A DNA stretch of 64,000 nt from Diaporthe sp. PMI_573 (lineage: Eukaryota; Ascomycota; Sordariomycetes; Diaporthales; Diaporthaceae): positions 248,001 through 312,000 of the forward strand of contig JAJTUP010000048.1 of NCBI GenBank assembly GCA_021399435.1, read 5' to 3'. The notes under the pieces were generated by a model, which saw only the letters and a list, made by a program, of their open reading frames with translations, was not told the origin of the DNA and searched no databases. Numbering within the stretch: position 1 is the stretch's first letter; every line of letters starts with the position of its first letter. Shown piece after piece: positions 9,837 through 20,946 of the stretch. The position numbers and the translations under genes were made by a program.

Positions 9837-11235
9837 TCATACTATGGTGTCAAGCTTCTTGATCATCGCCTCTAGGTTGATTTGCATCTCGTAGAAGATG
9901 TTGATGGCCTGGATGATCTTGCCTTCACTCATGCCCCTGCCACTGCGCGTGAAGGCTAGTCGCCAAGCACTTTCGTCCTGCAAGATGGCTGCAAAATCCT
10001 CTTTGACATCATCCTCTGTCGCCCTCAATACTGAGCCTATTTCTCCTTTATAGTCCTCGCAACGTGTATTAGACAGTTGGGCGAGAAGGGGTGGAGAGAC
10101 CGTGATGTGGTCGACGCCTGCGAGAACCAGGACCTCGTCGATGGATGTCAGTGACGCTGGGAGGACTTGAGTCCTTGCTCCAATCTTCCGGAAATATCTC
10201 TGTGCTGCACCACAGAAGGCGAAGGCTTTGTTTTGATCAACGTAGCTTGACACAAATTGTTAGTTCCGGGATGATGTGGTTTCTGTCAGGCACAGCACTT
10301 GAGGCGCCGGCGTGTGCCACCCACTGGATGGCTGTTTTCCAGTTTGGCACAAACATCCATACGCCCCTGGATATAGACTTACCCTTTCTCGAAATGGACC
10401 TTCAATTCATTGACATACGGCGCAATGTAAGTGCAATTGACTGCAGCAGCCAACGCGGCCTGCGTCATAGAAAACATAGTGGTCGCCAGGGTAGCGATAC
10501 CACGCTTTTCAAGCTCACGACAGGCTTGCAGGCCTTCCCAGGTGGCCGGGATTTTGATACAGACACGTTTCGTATCGTAGGATGGCGCTAGGTACTTGAA
10601 TATATAGACGATTCCTAGAGGATCCTGGTCAGTACATGAAAGCAATTGCAGCCGTCAGCTGTGCTAGTGCAGACTTAAACGCACTCTCCGCATTCTTTAT
10701 GGTTTTGTGCATATCGTATGACCACCGAGGGTTGGTTTGAATATGCGAGTGTCCTGTCAAGTTGGGCACAATAGTGAGTGCTAGTCGAACCATAGTAAAG
10801 TCAACTGCAAGCTCTTCTAGAGTTGCGTCAGACTGCTGCGCCAACATCCAGTGCGCATCTCGAATACTTTCTTTGATCAGCGTTTCATGGACCAAATCAC
10901 CACCTGCACCAGTCTTCGTGAGTTCGGAAAAGGCGATAGCCTATCGGTAACCATGGAGAGATGGATGTTAGAACATTTTCGGCGTCTAAAGCAGCGCTGA
11001 CATAGTATAATAGAACCTTGCGCACCTGATTTGAGGTGCAATCTATGAAAGGGCCCAAAATCTTTGCCACTACCGACAAGTTAGCCAGAGGTTCGACCTG
11101 TGTAAGAATCCGAGCACGCCACTGATGGGTGTTTACCATCCGAGAACTCTACGAACACTCACCTTCACTGTCAAGTGTGTCGCAGTCGACCGCACTGAGC
11201 TCGCGGAGCTTGTGTAACAATGTGGTTGAAGACAT
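9837..11235 (-). CDS. Transaldolase, accessory paralogue
   Basis: Five exons on the minus strand, 11235-11163, 11069-11026, 10940-10685, 10614-10383 and 10245-9837, give 337 residues. Motifs in order are LRELSAVDCDTLDSE, VAKILGPFIDCTSNQ, IKESIRDAHWMLAQ, then TKRVCIKIPATWEGLQAC, which holds the Schiff-base lysine of class I transaldolases. FAFCGAAQRY and ASLTSIDEVLVLAGVDHITVSPPLL complete the barrel. The enzyme transfers a dihydroxyacetone unit between sugar phosphates in the non-oxidative pentose phosphate pathway, in the cytosol. Sequence variants of this type (Cys-Asp-Thr N-terminus) occur as extra copies in fungal accessory or secondary-metabolite regions, so I infer a paralogue rather than the housekeeping enzyme. 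Acceptor choice was guided by family continuity; two introns use AAG or TAG acceptors. It looks intact. Confidence 0.88.
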
Positions 11236-12646
11236 GCTAGCAGCAAGAAGATGGTGCGGTCAGGTAGTCTATAGGTCGAACTCAACAATGGCCGACTATG
11301 GAGTGCCAGTCTGGCTTGGTCAGTTACAGTTGTGTGTCCAAGTCGAGTGTTAATAGTTAAGCCTCCCAGGTGGTCAATGTTATGCATGGACTGACGGAAC
11401 GGAGTGGAGAGGGGTGAGAGTCGTCCGTCTAGTTAGGTCGAGACCTTACCGGCGATGATAGTCACAAGCCCGGCAAGCCCCAGACTCGCTTGCTACTGTG
11501 TACCTACCTACTGCTACCCCGCCCCAATTTGCTTGCCTTGCCAGGCGACAACCAACAAGGCGGCCTGGCAGCCTGGGCGGTCGCTGGCCATCTTGCAGCT
11601 GGCATACGTCGGTGGAGAAGAATGTTGGGCCTTTTGAGGAGCCGGTCGCGGATCAGGGGACCCCTCACTCTCCGCACTTCCGAGCACTGAGCGGCCATTG
11701 GAACGTCCGAGCCCGAGTCACGGAGCCTCGACACCTTTGTGTGTTGGCAAATCCTACCCCTAGGGTATGTATTGTCTAATCCCTCGCTCATAAGCGAGCG
11801 ACGTATGATGTGGCTCAATCCCTTGGTTGGGCGTATAGACAGAAAGAAGAGCAGAGTTGTACCTGCTTATAAGTAAGTAGACTGGTCTGCGCACAACCCC
11901 ATCTACGTACACAAGGAACTTAGACATCCTTGAGAACATTCATCCAACTTTAACCTCAAAGTTCTCAACAACTATAAATGCTATTATCAGCTAGATAGAG
12001 AAATTGCGAAGCTTTGGCGATGGCTCAGTGAGTAGCGGCCAAGTCGGCGCTTCGCACCCCGTGCCTGCTTCTGGGAATTTCCAGCATTTAATTCTTAGCA
12101 GGATCAAACAGATCAATAAGTGATGCTCTACATTTCTCCTCCCGAAAGACTCGATGCGGAGAAACGAGCCCTCATTAAGGGCGGCACAATGATAGGTGAC
12201 CGGCAAAACAGCTCTAAGGGTCATAAATAGCCTGAATGCTTACCCTGTTCTACTAACGCCGTCACCTTTATGAACATTGGGAGCGAGATGCTTGTTTTCA
12301 TGAATTCTGTCAGACAAGCACCGCTCCTTTGGTTATTCGGTATAGTGCAGACATCCGTTTTGGGCGACTTGGAGTCGGATGGAGATAATAAGTACAACTA
12401 CAATGCAACACACGGCACACAACCGGCACCCGGTAGTCTCCTGGTCTCCTTTTGACCGGACGGTGGAATGCCGATCTAGAGAGACGGATTGAACACCATG
12501 GGTAGCATGACGCTCGTCGAGTCGCAGAACTGGGTTCCGATAAATGGCAACGAAGTTGTTAAATAGGTCCCCAGCTACCATCCGGGTTAACACCAAGCGC
12601 AGCCTTGGATCAACCACAAAAGTCCTTTCAAGAAAATTCAAGCATC
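11236..12646. other. Divergent promoter region, transaldolase / esterase
   Basis: 1.4 kb without a convincing gene separates two divergent genes. Short open frames at 11455-11818 overlap on both strands and show no family signal. Confidence 0.45.
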
Positions 12647-13907
12647 ATGGGTTTCAAGAAAGTTTTGAGCTCAGCTCTGCTGGCTGGTGCAGCACTTGCG
12701 TTGCCAGCTGCCATGATCGTTGAACGCCAGTCAACATGCTCCGTTCCCTCAAGTGTCCCAACCGTGAACAACGGGCAGCTTCCAGACCCTTTCATCTTTT
12801 CGGACGGCAAGAAGGTTACTACCAAGGCCGAATTTGACTGTCGGGCGCAGGAGATCAGCAAGACCATGCAGCAGTATGAACTGGGCGACTACCCACCGCC
12901 GCCTGACTCTGTCAAGGGCACATTCTCGGGTAACAGTCTCACAGTTGCTGTAACTGTTGGTGGGAAGTCTGTCAGCTACTCGGCATCCATCAACAAGCCT
13001 TCTGGGAGCGGGCCGTTCCCTGCCATCATCGCAATAGGCGGCTCTTCGATCCCCGTACCTGCTGGAGTGGCAACCATCAACTTCAACAATGACGACTTTG
13101 CCTCTCAGGCATCGAGCTCGTCCCGCGGCCAGGGCAAGTTTTACACTCTGTTTGGCGCATCGCACAGTGCCGGAGCCCTCACTGCCTGGGCCTGGGGGGT
13201 CGACCGTCTCATCGATGCACTGGAGCAAGTGACCGCGACTTCTGGCATTGATCCCACGCGTCTTGGAGTCACGGGTTGTTCCCGGAATGGTAAGGGGGCC
13301 TTCATCGTAGGCGCATTCGTCAAGAGAATCGCCTTGACCCTTCCTCAAGAATCCGGATCCGGTGGAGCCGCGGTAAGCAACGACTGCCTTCCCAAGAAAG
13401 CAGCCCCGCGCCTTGTTTCTGGCCGCTGATTTGTACTTGCAGAGCTGGCGCATCAGTGATCAGCAAAAGAACGCCGGCGCAAACATCCAGACAGCAGGCC
13501 AGATCATCGGTGAAAATGTATGGTTCTCTACGCGCTTGAACCAGTATGCTAAAGCGACGTCGACTATCCCCGAGGACCATCACTTCCTCGCAGCCATGAC
13601 CGTTCCGCGAGGCTTGTTTGTCATTGAGAACGACATTGACTGGCTGGGCCCCGTCTCCACAACTGGAGCTATGAAGGCAGGACGGGTCATCTACAAGGCG
13701 TATGGCGTGCCCACGAACATGGGCTTCTCCCTCGTCGGCGGCCATAACCACTGCCAGTTCCCCAGTTCCCAGCAGGCGGATCTGTCTGCATACATCAATT
13801 ACTTCCTGCTGAAGACTGGTTCAGCCCCAGCGGAGATCGAGAAGAGTCCCAGCAATGTCGACATGTCACAGTGGACAAAGAACTGGGTCGTGCCTACCTT
13901 GACCTGA
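12647..13907 (+). CDS. Glucuronoyl (methyl)esterase, CE15, secreted
   Basis: Two exons, 12647-13372 and 13443-13907, give 396 residues. The start MGFKKVLSSALLAGAALALP is a signal peptide; an in-frame ATG 42 bases upstream would spoil it, so 12647 is chosen. The mature part begins with a Cys-containing CSVPSSVP segment. The nucleophile motif GCSRNGKGA (Ser in GxSRxGK), the acidic element LPQESGSGG and the histidine motif GGHNHCQFP form the catalytic triad region of carbohydrate esterase family 15. These enzymes cleave ester bonds between glucuronic acid on xylan and lignin alcohols outside the cell. No cellulose-binding module or linker is present, unlike some cellulolytic homologues such as Cip2. 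Length fits a bare catalytic domain. Its intron is ordinary and unlike the repeated introns. Confidence 0.95.
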
Positions 13908-15263
13908 TTTTGTGGAGGAGGGAGGGAGTCAACACGCATCGACCATGCTGAGGCGGAGGATTCTCTCTTCAGTTCTGCTGAATTTGCTTCGTATGTCTCA
14001 TCATAACCACGTCGTTCGACCCCCAAAAATATGATGCGAGGTCTCAATTGCCGTCCGAGATTGACAGCCGATGAGTGCTTCCAAAAGGAAATACGGGCGT
14101 GCTACTCTGAGAACGTATAAGCAAAGGATCGTCAACGCCAACAATAGATTGATAGCCGTGCGATGCGCCTGAGAGCAGACAAGCCACAATTGCATTACTG
14201 TGTAGGAACTTCATAAAAATGGATCAGGCCATGACTAGCTCTAGCCAGTGTCTGTGCCTGCTGGCCTGTAATCCACACGGGGATGCTCCATGCGTCCTCC
14301 CAGTGCTACGGTAGTGTTTATATTTATACAGTGTACTGTGCTTGCGTGGACAGTCTGACAGTCTGTGCACAGTATTCAGATAAGCTTCGACATGATTTCA
14401 CCTGTACGGGGCCAGAGGATCGATCACCTGCATGCGCTACATCTTGAAGATCCTCTTGTGATTGAACATCGCTCCCCAGGTATGCCAGGTCTACAAGGGC
14501 GTGAAATCAAAGAACTGGCTTCGAAGGTGTCACACTTTACATTAAAGGACTGCTCGTAGTTTCCAGGACTGGTACGACTCCTCGTTCACACGAGTTGGAG
14601 TCAGCGGCAAGACCACATCGTGGATAGTCATGATTCAGCCGCAACGTGATTGCCGTGGGTCTATCTACCCGCTACTTTCTCTAATCCATTCGCATGGTTC
14701 AGAGTGCCTTCTGGGAGGTTCTAGACTTGACCGAGGATCCCGTGAGCTGACCACTATACAGATGCAGGCGCCTTTGACAAAGGAGGGAAAAGAAGAAGAA
14801 AACAAAGGGAGGCAGAGTATGAGCCGAGTGGTCGAGGAAGTTTAGGCACGCTGAAGTGAGCCTCGACTTGACTTTTCAAACCCTCGCATAAGACCTAGTT
14901 GCCCCTGGTGTGCGTGCGCATTGTCGTGGCCCATAGCAATTCTCAATCTCCAGAGATCAAGGGGCTGGATCCACTCAGGGCTAAGAAGAGAATCCCGAGA
15001 AAGGGCTTCCTTCCTTGATCCCTAGTCCGGAGGGATGTTCAGGCCACTTTTGCGTGTCTCTCGAAGCAGCCAAGTCATGTTACCACCTATAGATCTGCAT
15101 CCTAGGGCTCGAGAAACTAGAGGGTCTGGCACAGTCCTTGAGATTGAAAAGGTCCTTGGCGCTTGGGGACATAACATCGAGTACATATTGCTTTGGGAGT
15201 ACTGTGGTGACGAACACAGCAATTCCGCAGATGCTAACACCCTACGGACGGCGGATGAGCACA
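13908..15263. other. Intergenic region, no gene seen
   Basis: The 1.36 kb between the esterase and the hydrolase contains only short unsupported open frames. It includes the esterase terminator and the hydrolase promoter. Confidence 0.45.
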
Positions 15264-16727
15264 ATGTCGACACCGGAGCACTCGGTACAAGACTTTGATA
15301 CTGCAAGCTTGCAAACGATTATGACAGGGAGCAATGAGACAATGATTTCAGCAAACAAATCCATGTTCTTCCTCGAGATGAACCGATTCGCTCCCATTTC
15401 AGTCGTCCTGCTTCATATGCTATGTAAGACCCCCAGTTAAGTCTCCTTTTGGAAAACGCAGCTCGTCTCTGCTCCCGGCACAGTCCTGGAGTCTTCATTG
15501 CATAGCCTACTCTTCGAAGCTAGCTAGCTGCGTTTTTGGCTTGTTGTCTCTCTTAATGAGTGGCAGCTTGACATGGCTATACACGTATAGGCAGCTCTGA
15601 ATCGTAGCTTTCGTCTATACCATCGTTGTAGCAGAAGTGCTGAAGGTGCTCGCGATGCTAATCCTGAAGATTGTAGTCAGCTCTCACCTTGAATGGAAGC
15701 ATATATGGCCAAAATTGGCCGAGCACCACCTACTGATCCCAGACCTCCCTTGCCACTCCAAGTCTCGCAATATATGCAAGAAGGAAGATTACTCGGTTGG
15801 TCTGTGCGCCGACCTAGTCGCAGAGATGATCCGCGAGCATGCCCACGATGGTCGTGCGCATGTAATAGGCATAGGTACGAGTGGGTTTATTGTCTTGGAC
15901 ATCATCTGGAGACATCCCGATGTTGTTGCGAGTGGTTTCGTGTCAGGGGCATGGCCTCAAAAAGGAGTACGACTCACCGTGACCAGGCATTCTCGACTCC
16001 TTTATGCCGGGCTGTGGTCGATCCTGCACACCCGTGAGTGTCGCTCTATTTCTTTACCAGTTTTTGATATGTTCTCATTGGGCTTTGCTCGAACCCCTCA
16101 CCTCATGCTCCGTACATAACTGATATACCGAAGCGGGCTCGCTGTTTTTCAAAATGTCTGGATATAGCGCCGAGTATCACAAAGACGAGTTGTTGGACTC
16201 AATCAAGCGGAACGGAAGCTCACGTCTTGCCCAAGCCGGATGTACATACGCAAAAGAATGGCAAGGCGTTCAGTCTGTGGAGGCTGGAACAGCTGACAAG
16301 AGAATATGCATGATCGCTGGGGGGAAGCCAGTAAGCAGTTTTGGGATACGATCTTAACCGCTTCAAGAACAAACATGATACCCCATCTTTAGCCCACACA
16401 ACAAAGACTTTATACAGGCTGCAGGCTTTGAAACAGGCCATTACCACCTTGTAGCTCACTCCTCACCGTATTCGCGTGAAACTACCTCTTTGGTTCTTTG
16501 ACAGCTGAGTCTGAATGCTGCAGGACAATCCAGAGGGCGTAAGGGAAGCCGCAAAGCTGCCCAAATCTCAAAGCAATGGTGGTGAGGGTTCCACGACCTG
16601 TGCCTATCACGTTCGTGAGGCCATTCTCTCCTGGAATTTACAATTTCCACAACTCTTCGCCAAGGCCATTCAACGCTGGGTAGAACGTCTGTCTATGCCG
16701 GACGAGTTCGAGGACATGCCTATATGA
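15264..16727 (+). CDS. Alpha/beta hydrolase
   Basis: Four exons, 15264-15423, 15677-16033, 16134-16330 and 16524-16727, give 305 residues. The order VVLLHMLFSSHLEWKHIWP, HHLLIPDLPCHSKSR, then VIGIGTSGFIVLDIIWRHPD fits the alpha/beta hydrolase fold. The nucleophile elbow reads GIGTSG, where the usual G-x-S-x-G serine is replaced by Thr or shifted by one residue. Related proteins I recall read GISTGG, so activity is uncertain. The C-terminal part has RICMIAGGKP and ends WNLQFPQLFAKAIQRWVERL, the helix after the usual catalytic histidine position. The 253-nt first intron contains unrelated sequence, and the last intron is a family 2 introner-like element. Joins are in frame throughout. The substrate is unknown. 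Confidence 0.85.
16331..16523 (+). repeat. Introner-like element family 2, copy 3 (hydrolase intron 3)
   Basis: This 193-nt intron starts GTAAGCAGTTTTGGGATA, has ATCTTAACCGCTTCAAGAA and ends TTGGTTCTTTGACAGCTGAG then TCTGAATGCTGCAG. It matches copies in the monooxygenase, DUF3445 and receptor genes at both ends, and the middle block GCTGCAGGCTTTGAAACAGG also aligns. Confidence 0.85.
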
Positions 16728-17120
16728 TAAGGTTGATGTCTCAACTAGGAGGATGCGACTATTATTATAATTTAATCCCGCTAGTTACTACATGCATTCT
16801 AGGAGCAACCGAGCTTGAAACCCAATCCAGATGGCAAGGTCTGCAAAGGAACCCCTGCGGGAAGGAGAACCAGGTCTTTCGGGTCGGCATATACTTCGGC
16901 CTGATAGGTTTATTACACCTAAACAATCAGGATGTAGTGCGGCAACAACTGGTCCGCAGATCCGGTCCACCAGACCATGCGAAACGAGGGGTTGTTCCAG
17001 GCACCGGAGGGACGAGGTTTCCTAGGTTTCGTTTCGAGCCGATGCAAATGGCAGATGCTCCGATGAGCTCAGTATGGATTTTATCAACTCCGATGACTAC
17101 CCTAGGCAAAGAACCAGAAC
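16728..17120. other. Convergent intergenic region
   Basis: Between the stop codons of the hydrolase and the CCCH gene. No gene is seen; it should hold both 3' UTRs. Confidence 0.5.
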
Positions 17121-17966
17121 CTAATGCCGTCCCCGGCCCCTTCCCCGGCCCCTCCACTTCCCACCACGGCCACCAAATCTGCCCTGGTGGCCTCCGCGCT
17201 CGAAACCACGGTCTCTGTCCCTGTCTCTGTCCCTGTCCCGGTCCCTGTCCCGGTCTCGGTCGCGGTGCCTATCCCCGAATTCCCTGATCGAGCCGTCGTC
17301 CTCGTCATCCACGTGTTCCCTCTTTGCCGGGGAAGGCTCCTCGTCATCCTTCTTCTCAACCCTGACACTTGGCTTTTCCAAGCCCGTCTTCCACCTTGGG
17401 TGGGCGCCCTCCTTGCACTCTGGTCCATCCGGGCAGAAACCAGCGAGGTAGTAGGGGCACATCTTCTTGCGGACATGTTTCTTGGCGCACCTGGACCCCA
17501 GCGGGCAGAAGCCCTGGTCATAATGTGGGCACGGCGGCAGCTTGCTCTGGGGGTCGATATGCAGGTACAGACACTCATCGCCGTTGGAGCAGAAGCCGTT
17601 GCGCAGGAAGAAGTTGCACTCGGGCATCTTCCGCAGGTTGAACTCGTGCAGAAACTCGCAGCTCTCTCCCTTTTTGCACAGGCCACGCAGCCAGTGCTTG
17701 CAGACGAGCGAGTTGAAAGGGTGCCCACCGTCCTGCTTGCCGCCGCTGTGGGGGACGGAGACGTGGCGCTCAGAGCAGCGGGTCCCGAGGGGGCAGTGGC
17801 CATTGATGTAGGCTTTGCATACTGGGCGATCGGCGGGAAGGCTGTGGAGGTAGGTTCGTTGGAGGAAAGGCGTAAAGGAGAACGTCGGTGAATTCGAAGG
17901 CAGTGCCTTGGACAGCAGCTGTCGCGATACCTCGCCTGTCGCTGTCGCTGTCGCTGTCGCCGCCAT
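17121..17966 (-). CDS. yth1: CCCH zinc-finger mRNA 3'-end processing factor (Yth1/CPSF30)
   Basis: A single exon on the minus strand encodes 281 residues from the ATG at 17966. Five CCCH fingers lie in a row: [77 protein letters not shown] and [20 protein letters not shown]. This is the hallmark of CPSF30/Yth1, the subunit of the nuclear cleavage and polyadenylation factor that contacts the AAUAAA signal. The N-terminus has an Ala-Thr repeat. The C-terminus has an acidic patch, about ten Arg-Asp dipeptides encoded by a hexanucleotide repeat near 17213-17262, and an RGG-rich tail, features common in filamentous fungi. It is divergent from the thioredoxin reductase gene. It contains no introner-like element. 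Confidence 0.95.
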   Translation of the reverse strand: MAATATATATGEVSRQLLSKALPSNSPTFSFTPFLQRTYLHSLPADRPVCKAYINGHCPLGTRCSERHVSVPHSGGKQDGGHPFNSLVCKHWLRGLCKKGESCEFLHEFNLRKMPECNFFLRNGFCSNGDECLYLHIDPQSKLPPCPHYDQGFCPLGSRCAKKHVRKKMCPYYLAGFCPDGPECKEGAHPRWKTGLEKPSVRVEKKDDEEPSPAKREHVDDEDDGSIREFGDRHRDRDRDRDRDRDRDRDRDRGFERGGHQGRFGGRGGKWRGRGRGRGRH

Positions 17967-18662
17967 GGTCGGGGGGGGGGGGTTGTGGTTGGCAGGCAGT
18001 GTCTCCCGACGCTGCGGTATGCGCTTGCTTCTGCCTAGTTCGCACGATGGATAATTGTGTGTTGCGGCTGTAGTTATGAGTTGAGGTTGACTGCTGGGGA
18101 ACAGTGGTGGATCAAGCAGCAGCAGCGTGGCGTCGCAAGTCCAGATCGTACGCGCCGCATTTGACGTCGACGCCATCCCCTGTCGAATTGGCATTAGCCC
18201 GAATGCAGGCTGCCTAGGTACCCAGGTACCTGGCTATCTTATCAACTGGGCCCAAAGGGTTGCTGGAAGGCCGTGGATCGGCGCGGGAGCCGCATCATGG
18301 CCGGCCGTCCGCCGCAATTCGCGATCCACCCTTGGCTCGCCTTGTTGACAAATCTCAAACTGCAGCAGACTATATCTATCTAGTCCTCCCCTGCGCCCTG
18401 TCTCCCCCCCCGGCAAGACAACGGCAAGACAACCCCTCCAAAGACGTTCCCTCCTCCTCGACCCACGTCTGCCACGTCGTGATCACCTCCCCTCCGCCTC
18501 GGGTCAGCCGCGCCCCAAACAACCGCCAAGCTGTCTTTCAGATATTTCACGCGTCCCCTCCGCTCCAGCGCGGCCAGTCTGTCCGCCGCCGCCCTTGCCA
18601 CTGCGAGCTTCAGTTCCCACACGCGCCTTTCCTCCGACCTGCACCATCTCAGCGTCAACAAG
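17967..18662. promoter_or_regulatory. Bidirectional promoter region, yth1 / thioredoxin reductase
   Basis: 696 bases separate two divergent start codons. It contains a run of ten G near 17972, pyrimidine-rich stretches near 18400-18660 upstream of the reductase start, and an AGGTACC/GGTACCT palindrome near 18219. Promoter role is inferred from position only. Confidence 0.5.
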
Positions 18663-19802
18663 ATGAGCACCCACAGCCCAGTCCTCGGTATGTTTCCTCC
18701 GCCCACCTCCGCTCCGTGCTGTCTGCCAGCTCCCCCAGCCCCTCCGGCTAAAACCCCTCCTAGTCATCGGCTCCGGGCCCGCCGCCCACACCGCCGCCAT
18801 CTACCTGGCCCGAGCCAATGTCGAGCCCACCCTCTACGAAGGTTTCATGGCCAACGGCATCGCAGCCGGCGGCCAGCTGACCACCACGACCGACATCGAG
18901 AACTTCCCTGGCTTCCCCGACGGCATAATGGGGGGCGAGCTCATGGATGCCATGAGGAAGCAGTCCGAGCGCTTCGGCACAAAGATCATCAGCGAGACTG
19001 TCGCCAAGCTGGACCTCTCCAAGCGGCCCTTCAAGTTCTCCACCGAGTGGGATCCCGACACGGTGCACACCGCCGACGCTGTCATCCTTGCCACCGGCGC
19101 GGTTGCCCGCCGTCTGAATCTTCCTGGCGAGGACAAGTACTGGAACAACGGCGTCTCCGCCTGTGCTGTATGCGACGGTGCCGCCCCCATCTTCAGGAAG
19201 AAGCACCTGATCGTGATTGGTGGCGGAGACTCTGCCGCCGAAGAGGCCATGTTCCTGGCCAGATATGCCAGCCACGTGACTGTGCTCGTCCGCAGGGACT
19301 TGCTCCGGGCCAGCAACATCATGGCGAAGAGGCTCCAAAACCACAAGGACGTCACCATCAAGTGGAACACGACGGGCGTGGAGATCAAGGGCGACGACAA
19401 TGGCCTCATGAGCCACCTGGTCGTCAGGAACGTCAAGACCGGCGAGGAGGAGACCCTGGAGGCCAGTGGCCTGTTCTACGCCATTGGTCACGACCCGGCC
19501 TCTGCTCTGGTCAAGGGCCAAATCGACACTGATGCGGACGGCTACATTATTACCAAGTCAGGCTCTCCCTTGACCAACATTCCGGGTGTCTACGCCGCCG
19601 GCGATGTGCAGGACAAGAGGTACAGACAGGCTATTACCAGTGCAGGTACGCAACCCTCCAAGGAAAAGATACTCGTTACTGCGGGTGCTCGACTGACCAC
19701 TTTTCAGGTTCTGGGTGCATGGCGGCTCTTGAGGCAGAGAAGTTCCTCGCAGATCTCGAGTCGGACGCGGCGGCATCAGCGGCGCAGGTCAACGGTAATT
19801 AG
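18663..19802 (+). CDS. trxB/TRR1: Thioredoxin reductase
   Basis: Three exons, 18663-18687, 18764-19645 and 19708-19802, give 333 residues, the normal size for low-molecular-weight fungal thioredoxin reductases. The FAD motif is [18 protein letters not shown], followed by [20 protein letters not shown]. The redox-active disulfide is CAVC in [11 protein letters not shown], the NADPH motif is [16 protein letters not shown], and the C-terminal FAD motif is [28 protein letters not shown] with the intron inside it. The enzyme moves electrons from NADPH to thioredoxin in the cytosol. The first exon of 25 bases encodes only MSTHSPVL. The gene is intact and uses ordinary introns. Confidence 0.96.
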
Positions 19803-20405
19803 ATATCCCTTTTGCTCCATTTCTGTTGGCGCCTTTGCGACGTAAGGATGGGATTGCATAGAAAGTGACAAATATAGAGACATAGACCAAATAACAAGCA
19901 TGACAAAATTCCCATCCGATTTCTCGCGTCTCTGATGAGGGAGAGAACATACAAGGGATTGAAATTACCCATGTTCGTGGTATCGCCAATTTATCCTAGA
20001 AGCCAAGACGCTTTGATATTGCCGGGTACCGCACGCCGTGACTGCGGGACAACATGGACATACACCTTGGTGTTGATTGGAAAAATTGGCTAATGAAGAC
20101 AAGTAAGAGGGCGGGGTGTTAGCAGCTTTTTGTGACTAAATTGGTACGTTGGCACGGTGGATTATTCAGGTGTCAAAGCTGGGAGTAGGTGCCCGGTACT
20201 GTACCCAGTGCAGACCGTCCCCAGGCTCCCGTGGACATTGCTGGTGTGAAGCCTCTTCAGATGTCCTCGCAGCAACCTTCCTCTCCTTCCGTCTCCTGTC
20301 CTCCCTTTTCAAGCGTCGGCCACAAACAGACTTCGCAGCCGACACCACACTTCCAGAACCACTTTTCGACTGACTTATCACAAGCTTCCCTTAGTTCTGA
20401 ACACC
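19803..20405. other. Intergenic region
   Basis: No gene is seen between the thioredoxin reductase stop and the small Tyr/Gly/His protein. It should hold the reductase 3' UTR and the next promoter. Confidence 0.5.
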
Positions 20406-20946
20406 ATGTCTGACAAAGGCTACACCATCAAGAGCTCTGGCACCAACACGGAGGTGTGTCTCAAGACAAACAGACCGAAGTCACAGGGTTTAAAACCGTC
20501 CACGAGATTGACAGAGAGCTGATGCTTCCTTCAGGGCAACCACTACTGCGCTCGAGACTACGGCTACAGCAGTGACGTCCCCAATTCCAACACGTATCAC
20601 TACTCGAACCGGTAGGCTCAGCCTTTGGAGAGCCCGTGTTTTGGTCATGCGAGGTACCGACTGACAAAACTGCAGCGACGGCCCCCACTACTATTCCAAC
20701 CCCAAGGGCTCTGTAAGTCATTTGTAAATGATGCCTCGCGAAGCAGCCCCCCCCCCCTCGGGATCTGGGATGAGTTCATATTGGTTCATGTACTAACCCA
20801 GATGGCGATGTCAATTTCTACCATCACGTCTTCAGACTCTTCACTAACGCCCGTCATAGACCTACCGCCACAATGGCCAAGGAGGCTCCACTTACACCTC
20901 TCCCAGTGGCCACAAGCACTCCTCAGGTTACGGAGGACACAAGTGA
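20406..20946 (+). CDS. Small Tyr/Gly/His/Ser-rich protein
   Basis: Four short exons, 20406-20453, 20535-20611, 20676-20712 and 20860-20946, join in frame to 82 residues: MSDKGYTIKSSGTN, then GNHYCARDYGYSS, NSNTYHYSNRDGPHYYSNPKGS and a tail with SGHKHSSGYGGHK. Three introns in 249 coding bases argue for a conserved real gene, because all splice sites agree and the composition is constant across exons. The protein has a single cysteine and no membrane segment or signal peptide. I do not know a function. The composition resembles small fungal proteins induced in stress or conidiation, but that is only a resemblance. Confidence 0.75.

Noticed and set aside
349..13907. Classical secondary-metabolite gene cluster
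   Set aside because: No polyketide synthase, peptide synthetase, terpene synthase or pathway transcription factor is present in the window.
18663..19532. 289-codon plus frame and 253-codon minus frame across the thioredoxin reductase gene
   Set aside because: Both are shadows of the thioredoxin reductase reading frame, which has all cofactor and redox motifs.
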